From the NCBI GenBank assembly GCA_012517855.1, contig JAAYUD010000011.1, positions 124,001-188,000 of the forward strand: a stretch of 64,000 bases of DNA, written 5' to 3'. Positions 60,732-64,000 of this stretch are shown here, piece by piece; positions within the stretch are counted from its first letter, which is position 1; each line of letters starts with the position of its first letter. The notes beneath the pieces are model-generated. The model was not told the origin of the DNA, did no database searches, and worked only from the letters and a program-made list of their open reading frames with translations. Source of the stretch: Bacteroidales bacterium (lineage in GTDB: Bacteria > Bacteroidota > Bacteroidia > Bacteroidales > Bacteroidaceae). The translations under genes were made by a program, and so were the position numbers.

Positions 60732-61073
60732 TTCGAAATATATAAAGAAGTTTCCACAACAACTTCCGTCTATTTCCAGTACTTCATGCGAGACGAATAT
60801 TTGCCAGCATCTTTTTCGGACCCGAATAGGGTTTATTTATTTTTAAATTAAAATTGTATGATGAACTTATTGCCTTACGGTGGTAATCAGTTGCTCTATA
60901 TAATATCCATTTTTGTTTTCTCGCTACGGTGATTATGAAAAGTGAAATCAAAAAAAGAAATATTTATCTTCTGTTAAAAAACCAATATGCGTGCAGTATC
61001 TTTATGTTCTAAGTATTTATATCTATGTAGTGTAGAAGTTATAAACAAATGATAAAAACATAATGTTAGAACA
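60732..61073. other. Spacer before the NigD-like gene
   Basis: No supported gene. AT-rich; no clear -33/-7 pair was found. Confidence 0.4.
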
Positions 61074-61814
61074 ATGAAGACTTTTAATTATCTTATGGCG
61101 GGAGGTCTATTCTTTATTTGTTTAGCCTTTCAATCGTGTCTAGATGACGATGATTCTTGTGTGGACAAATCTTATCCAAATGCTCTTGTTACTGTAAAAC
61201 AAGATAATGATAAATCTTTGTTTTTGCAATTGGATGATAAGACCAAGCTGTTTCCTGTTAATATGAAATCTTCGCCTTTTGGGAACAAAGAAGTGCGTGC
61301 TTTAGTCAATTTTGATGAGGCGATAGGCTCTAAGGATCAATATAGCAGAAACGTGTATGTCAATTGGATAGACAGTATCAGAACCAAAAAAATGGTTCCT
61401 GATCTGGGATCTCAAAATGATGCTATTTATGGAAATGATCCAGTGGAAATTGTAAATGATTGGGTGACGATAGTAGAAGACGGCTACCTTACTCTTCGTT
61501 TCAGGACAGTGTGGGGAGGTGACAGGACAAAAATTCATTATGTGAATCTGTTGGCAGGTCAGAATCCGAACGATCCATACGAAATAGAGTTTAGACAGAA
61601 TGCTTCGGGTGATGTATATGGAGCAATGGTAGATGCACTAGTTGCATTCAAATTGGATAAGTTACCCGATACAAAAGGTAAGACTGTGAAATTAAAATTA
61701 AAATGGAAATCATTTACGGGCGATAAAACAGCAGAATTTGACTATTGCTCTGGTGTGTTATTACCCACTAAGTCAACACCAAGCTATGTGAAAAACGTAA
61801 TGAATATCAAATGA
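61074..61814 (+). CDS. NigD-like lipoprotein
   Basis: A 246-residue lipoprotein (lipobox AFQSCLDD) followed by an acidic stretch DDDDSC, typical of the NigD-like family of Bacteroidales. The N-terminal OB-like part (ALVTVKQDNDKSLFLQLDD) and the C-terminal domain (DGYLTLRFRTVWGGDRTKIH, LKLKWKSFTG) are both beta-rich. NigD was first named from a bacteriocin-associated locus in Prevotella, but most homologues, including this lone gene, have unknown function. Confidence 0.85.
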   Translation: MKTFNYLMAGGLFFICLAFQSCLDDDDSCVDKSYPNALVTVKQDNDKSLFLQLDDKTKLFPVNMKSSPFGNKEVRALVNFDEAIGSKDQYSRNVYVNWIDSIRTKKMVPDLGSQNDAIYGNDPVEIVNDWVTIVEDGYLTLRFRTVWGGDRTKIHYVNLLAGQNPNDPYEIEFRQNASGDVYGAMVDALVAFKLDKLPDTKGKTVKLKLKWKSFTGDKTAEFDYCSGVLLPTKSTPSYVKNVMNIK

Positions 61815-61853
61815 TTGATTCATAGAATTTCAACCTACAGACATTAATCATCA

Positions 61854-61885
61854 CAGGGTAGTCACATTCAATTGTGGCTACCCTG
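61854..61885 (+). terminator. Hairpin after the NigD-like gene
   Basis: CAGGGTAGTCACA pairs with TGTGGCTACCCTG (one G-T wobble) around the loop TTCAAT, 39 bases after the stop; the U-run is weak. Confidence 0.65.
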
Positions 61886-62416
61886 AATTTGTATAAGCAT
61901 GATATCTGAACTAGCAAACGTGTGGTGACGGCTTGATAATATATATAGTTGTATACTTGTTTGTGTAATATCAAAAAGAAACTATGTCTTGTGAAAAGGC
62001 AAAATAACTTCTTTTTATTGTAATATTCCCAAAAGAAATAATCTGCTATATTAGCGCGCTTAATGTTGACATAATGATATGTTTTAATTGTGAAATATAC
62101 TCTTGTGCTATTATCGCATATTCTCTAATTGTGTATTAATATTCCATGTTCGTTTATTTATTTGCATAAATGTTCATTTTGAGAAAATGCATTAAGTTTC
62201 AATCTATTCTATAATGCCGTTTTGCTAGTGCTGTTTTGTTATAGTTTGTGCTGATTAAGGCTTATTTTGTTTTATATTGAAAGAATCTCTTTCTGAAAAG
62301 ATTATTTAATATACATAAAACAAATACATATTTATCAAAATGAAATATTTTTCTTATCTTTGCCGTGCATTTTGATATTTTCAATAGGTATTATTCTATA
62401 TTAAAGACAGAGGTAA
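61886..62416. other. Leader region of gltB
   Basis: About 0.5 kb with no gene. A -7 box TATCTTTG lies at 62355-62362, 54 bases before the gltB start, giving a ~50-base 5' leader. Confidence 0.45.
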
Positions 62417-64000
62417 ATGAAGAAACAAGAACTTTTTAACAACGAAACAAAAGCAATTCCTTATCAGCGTCAGCCCGAGCAGTTGGGCTTATATGAATCG
62501 GCTAACGAGCATGATGCTTGCGGTGTAGGAATGGTTATTAACATTCATGGTGAAAAATCCCATAATCTGGTAGATTCAGCACTGAAAGTATTGGAGAATA
62601 TGCGTCATAGAGGAGCCGAGGGAGCTGATAATAAAACTGGTGATGGTGCCGGTATTCTGCTTCAAATTCCTCACGAATTTATTCTACTTCAAGGTATTCC
62701 TGTCCCTGAGAAGGGATATTATGGTACAGGCTTATTGTTTCTTCCCAAAGAAAGCAAAGATCAGTCGGCTATTTTGAGCATTATTATTGAAGAGTTCGAA
62801 AAGGCAGGGCTCAACGTCATGCATTTGCGCAACGTTCCTACTTGTCCTGAAATACTGGGTGAACAAGCATTGGCAAGTGAGCCTGACATTAAACAAATAT
62901 TTATTACCGGCTTCGCTGCCGTTGAAACAGCAGACAGACAACTTTACCTTGTCCGTAAAAAAATAGAGAATCGTGTTCGTAAGTCGGAAATCGTTTCAAA
63001 AGACGACTTTTATATTGTATCACTCTCTACTAAAAATATTATATATAAAGGCATGCTGAGCTCTATGCAGCTCCGCAGTTATTATCCTGATTTGACAAAT
63101 AATTATTTCACTAGTGGCATTGCATTGGTTCATTCGCGTTTTAGCACGAATACTTTTCCTACTTGGGGATTGGCTCAACCGTTCCGATTGCTTGCTCACA
63201 ATGGTGAGATAAACACAATAAGAGGTAATCGTGGTTGGATGGAAGCTCGCGAAAGTGTGCTTTCTACACCGACCCTTGGCGATATTAATGATATTCGTCC
63301 GATTATCCAACCCAAAATGAGTGATAGCGCTTCACTTGATAATGTACTCGAATTTTTAATCATGTCGGGCATGAGCCTGCCGCATGCTATGGCTATGTTG
63401 GTTCCCGAATCTTTTAATGAAAAGAATCCTATCAGCGAAGATTTAAAAGCTTTCTACGAATATCATTCTATCTTGATGGAACCATGGGATGGACCTGCAG
63501 CATTACTTTTTAGTGACGGTAGATATGCCGGAGGTATGCTTGATCGTAACGGCTTACGTCCAGCTCGCTATACTATTACCAAAAATGATATGATGGTCGT
63601 TGCATCGGAAGTAGGCGTGATGAATTTCGAACCGAGTGAAATAAAGAGTAAAGGGCGTCTGCAACCGGGCAAAATTCTGTTGATAGATACTAAAGAAGGG
63701 AAAATATACACTGACGAAGAGCTGAAAAAACAACTCGCTGACGAGAGACCTTATCGTTCATGGCTGGCAGCCAATCGTATTGAGTTGAACGAGTTGAAGA
63801 GCGGACGTAAGATAACTCGGAAAGTAGAGAACTATGATCGGATGTTGCGCACTTTCGGCTTTACCCGTGAAAGCATCACGCGCATCATAGCTCCGATGTG
63901 TACAAATAGCATCGAGCCTACTGGTTCGATGGGCAATGATCGTCCGCTTGCTGTACTTAATGACAAACCACAATTATTGTTCAATTATTTTCGGCAACAA
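62417..64000 (+). CDS. gltB: Glutamate synthase large subunit (3' partial)
   Basis: The frame opens at ATG 62417 and is still open at the window end (528 codons visible of about 1500). After a 34-residue propeptide comes ESANEHDACGVG, in which Cys35 should become the N-terminal nucleophile of the type-2 glutamine amidotransferase domain. NMRHRGAEGADNKTGDGAGI, AHNGEINTIRGNRGW and LDRNGLRPARY are hallmark blocks. The enzyme makes two glutamates from glutamine and 2-oxoglutarate with reducing power from the small subunit, expected just downstream. Confidence 0.96.
   Translation, partial: MKKQELFNNETKAIPYQRQPEQLGLYESANEHDACGVGMVINIHGEKSHNLVDSALKVLENMRHRGAEGADNKTGDGAGILLQIPHEFILLQGIPVPEKGYYGTGLLFLPKESKDQSAILSIIIEEFEKAGLNVMHLRNVPTCPEILGEQALASEPDIKQIFITGFAAVETADRQLYLVRKKIENRVRKSEIVSKDDFYIVSLSTKNIIYKGMLSSMQLRSYYPDLTNNYFTSGIALVHSRFSTNTFPTWGLAQPFRLLAHNGEINTIRGNRGWMEARESVLSTPTLGDINDIRPIIQPKMSDSASLDNVLEFLIMSGMSLPHAMAMLVPESFNEKNPISEDLKAFYEYHSILMEPWDGPAALLFSDGRYAGGMLDRNGLRPARYTITKNDMMVVASEVGVMNFEPSEIKSKGRLQPGKILLIDTKEGKIYTDEELKKQLADERPYRSWLAANRIELNELKSGRKITRKVENYDRMLRTFGFTRESITRIIAPMCTNSIEPTGSMGNDRPLAVLNDKPQLLFNYFRQQ

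Overview
The window is chromosomal DNA of a gut-type member of the order Bacteroidales. Evidence: two SusC/SusD pairs, SusD-type and NigD-like lipoproteins, DUF4290 and DUF4923 proteins, the sppA-lpxK-PNP-thiL gene order, and -7 boxes of the TAnnTTTG type before many genes. The genus cannot be fixed from sequence alone; a Barnesiella/Coprobacter-like organism is only a guess. No rRNA, tRNA or CRISPR array was recognised.

Layout. 1-9.8 kb: a trehalose-6-phosphate synthase/phosphatase fusion (cut by the window start) faces a GH15 enzyme; then come an endonuclease/exonuclease/phosphatase-family protein, small outer-membrane proteins, a metallophosphoesterase lipoprotein and a GH3 beta-xylosidase/glucosidase. 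9.9-10.45 kb: a decayed mobile cassette (vapE fragment, four-box iteron array, HU-like pseudogene). 10.5-17.8 kb: a tight minus-strand housekeeping run (exonuclease, thiL, purine nucleoside phosphorylase, lpxK, sppA, nadD, gmk, yicC). 17.9-25.8 kb: a plus-strand run (tsaB, DUF4290, murA, rimM, dxr, rseP) and then dnaK behind a possible sigma-54-type promoter.

26-40.6 kb is an accessory region. It holds a beta-lactamase-family lipoprotein and, as its centrepiece, a three-gene operon with the architecture of the Detocs anti-phage two-component system: a TPR-histidine kinase (DtcA), a lone receiver (DtcB) and a receiver-nucleosidase effector (DtcC), preceded by a small XRE regulator. Beyond it lie degenerate DNA with a 28-bp perfect hairpin between inverted copies of a short sequence, a TonB-dependent receptor with an exported CbiK-type chelatase, a truncated AlbA_2/AAA_4-type regulator and a lone HNH endonuclease.

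40.7-45.1 kb: an exported 5'-nucleotidase beside a PhoB/PhoR-like two-component pair, then a DUF4923 protein. 45.7-50.3 kb: a first SusC/SusD pair. 50.9-52.7 kb: a second copy of the mobile cassette, inverted relative to the first, with an intact VapE-like ATPase, the four-box array and an HU-like pseudogene. 53.5-60.6 kb: a SusC/SusD/zinc-metallohydrolase/DUF4302 operon. 61.1 kb: a NigD-like lipoprotein. 62.4 kb to the end: the start of the glutamate synthase large subunit gene.

The two most interesting items are the Detocs operon with its added regulator (a known system recognised from architecture) and the pair of inverted HU-iteron-VapE cassettes, whose four 10-bp palindromes sit at an exact 22-bp period in both copies but have different cores.
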